Source of the DNA: Agrypnia vestita | Taxonomy: Eukaryota > Arthropoda > Insecta > Trichoptera > Phryganeidae | Reading direction: 5' to 3' | DNA length: 64,000 bases | Assembly (NCBI GenBank): GCA_016648135.1 | Contig: JADDOH010023117.1 | Coordinates: 310,001-374,000 of the forward strand | Shown here: piece after piece, positions 63,231 through 64,000 of the stretch | Layout of the letters: every line of letters starts with the position of its first letter | How positions within the stretch are numbered: position 1 is the stretch's first letter | The notes under the pieces: generated by a model | The model's input: only the letters and a program-made list of their open reading frames with translations | Told to the model about the DNA's origin: nothing | Database searches by the model: none | Made by a program: the position numbers and the translations under genes

Positions 63231-63413
63231 TTTTTTTAATAGAGATGCGAACACGGAATACGTGTCATATCAATATTTTTACTGTTTTCAAATAAAGCTA
63301 AACGCTTGTGTTATGAAAATAGGACTAACTTGCTGGTTTGGAGTGAGATTCGAACCCGCGACCTTTGGATCACGAGGCGAGAGTCCTAACCACAAGACCA
63401 ACAAGCTACTCGT
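63231..63413 (-). mobile_element. tRNA-derived SINE, inverted copy
   Basis: On the - strand it has AGTAGCTTGTTGGTCTTGTG, box B GGGTTCGAATC and the tail CACGTATTCCGTGTTCGCAT with an A-rich end, as in the 42589-42785 copy. Confidence 0.85.
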
Positions 63414-63839
63414 TACCAACCAACCAACATTACATTTATTATTTAATTTACCTACAGGCCCTCAATGGTAGGTATATAAAGGTGACAAAAGTGAGCTCTT
63501 TCGTGCTCGAATGATGAATTTTTCGAGTCAAGGCCGAATGGTTTTTATCGCAGAGGCATCGAAAAACTTGTAGAATATTGACAAGAAGCTGCACACTATA
63601 AAGGAGAATAGATTATTGACTATGTTCTTGTATTTTTTTGTGTCCTCTTCATTTGAAAAAATAGGCAAAACTTGTTAACGTTAACACTGGTAGATAGATT
63701 TTTATAGGTGCTTTGAGTGCAATAATTTCTACGCACGCATGTAATTCTGGTACTGAAACCGATGAATGCAAATGAAACCTGAAGGTGGCAAAACAGGAAC
63801 AAAAGTAGACTAAATGCTGTCGAAATGAGATCACTATCA
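63414..63839. other. intergenic DNA, nothing recognised
   Basis: No supported feature. Confidence 0.45.
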
Positions 63840-63920
63840 CTAACTTTTATTGAATATTAAAAAGTCGTTCGATTCAGTACAAGTCAAATAAAATGACAAA
63901 AACCTTGCCCTCAACAACAC
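63840..63920 (+). repeat. fragment of the palindromic MITE family
   Basis: TTCAGTACAAGTCAAATAAA and ATGACAAAAACC resemble 985-1020 and 5980-6005. Only this short piece is recognisable near the window edge. Confidence 0.4.
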
Positions 63921-64000
63921 AGGCAACCCTCCCAATTTTGTTCAGTTGCACTCTTGGATCCTAAGGAAAATATAGTTACCCTCTTACCAAACTAAACTTT

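Noticed and set aside
1..64000. CRISPR arrays, bacterial-style operons, phage or defence systems
   Set aside because: No regularly spaced repeats with unique spacers and no prokaryotic gene organisation. Introns and repeats show an animal genome.

Overview
The window looks like nuclear DNA from an insect, most likely a moth or butterfly. It is AT-rich, its genes are split by introns with GT/AG borders, and much of it is transposon debris (short inverted-repeat elements, tRNA-derived SINEs, RTE-like LINE fragments, mariner, pogo, piggyBac-like and LTR elements). The lepidopteran placement is inferred from general repeat style and base composition, not from a marker gene.

The main gene is on the + strand from 12752 to 46048. 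It is a BLTP3-type (UHRF1BP1/UHRF1BP1L, SHIP164) bridge-like lipid transfer protein. I could thread 28 coding exons whose lengths sum to 4167 nt (1388 residues plus stop), with every junction in phase. The N-terminus is the chorein/VPS13 type and the C-terminus is a short coiled coil. Its introns hold most of the mobile elements.

Head-to-head with it, on the - strand at 10819-11966, are two exons of a CFAP97/hemingway-family cilium gene. Its last exon was not found. The 785 bp between the two start codons is a candidate shared promoter. Further left, on the - strand at 4850-5051, is the first coding exon of a secreted protein of unknown function, with a TATA box about 100 bp upstream.

From 1 to 10.8 kb the remaining DNA holds a complete small non-autonomous LTR element (7229-8716, 306-bp LTRs, 5-bp target duplication), a piggyBac-like element flanked by TTAA, a palindromic MITE family, and a repeat at 6720-7025 carrying long perfect arrays of the heat-shock-factor half-site. 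From 46.4 to 64 kb I see no convincing complete gene. There are transposon remnants, one or two GC-rich exon-like islands (56.7-57.7 kb), a broken coding fragment on the - strand at 61327-61575, and a nearly perfect 114-bp-arm hairpin at 62947-63181.

I found no novel multi-gene system. The observations most worth following are the HSE arrays, the paired cilium/lipid-transfer promoter, the 64-bp duplication around an IS630/Tc1-like element in the last BLTP3 intron, the reading-frame ambiguity of the last BLTP3 exon, and the GC-rich pseudogene at 61.4 kb.
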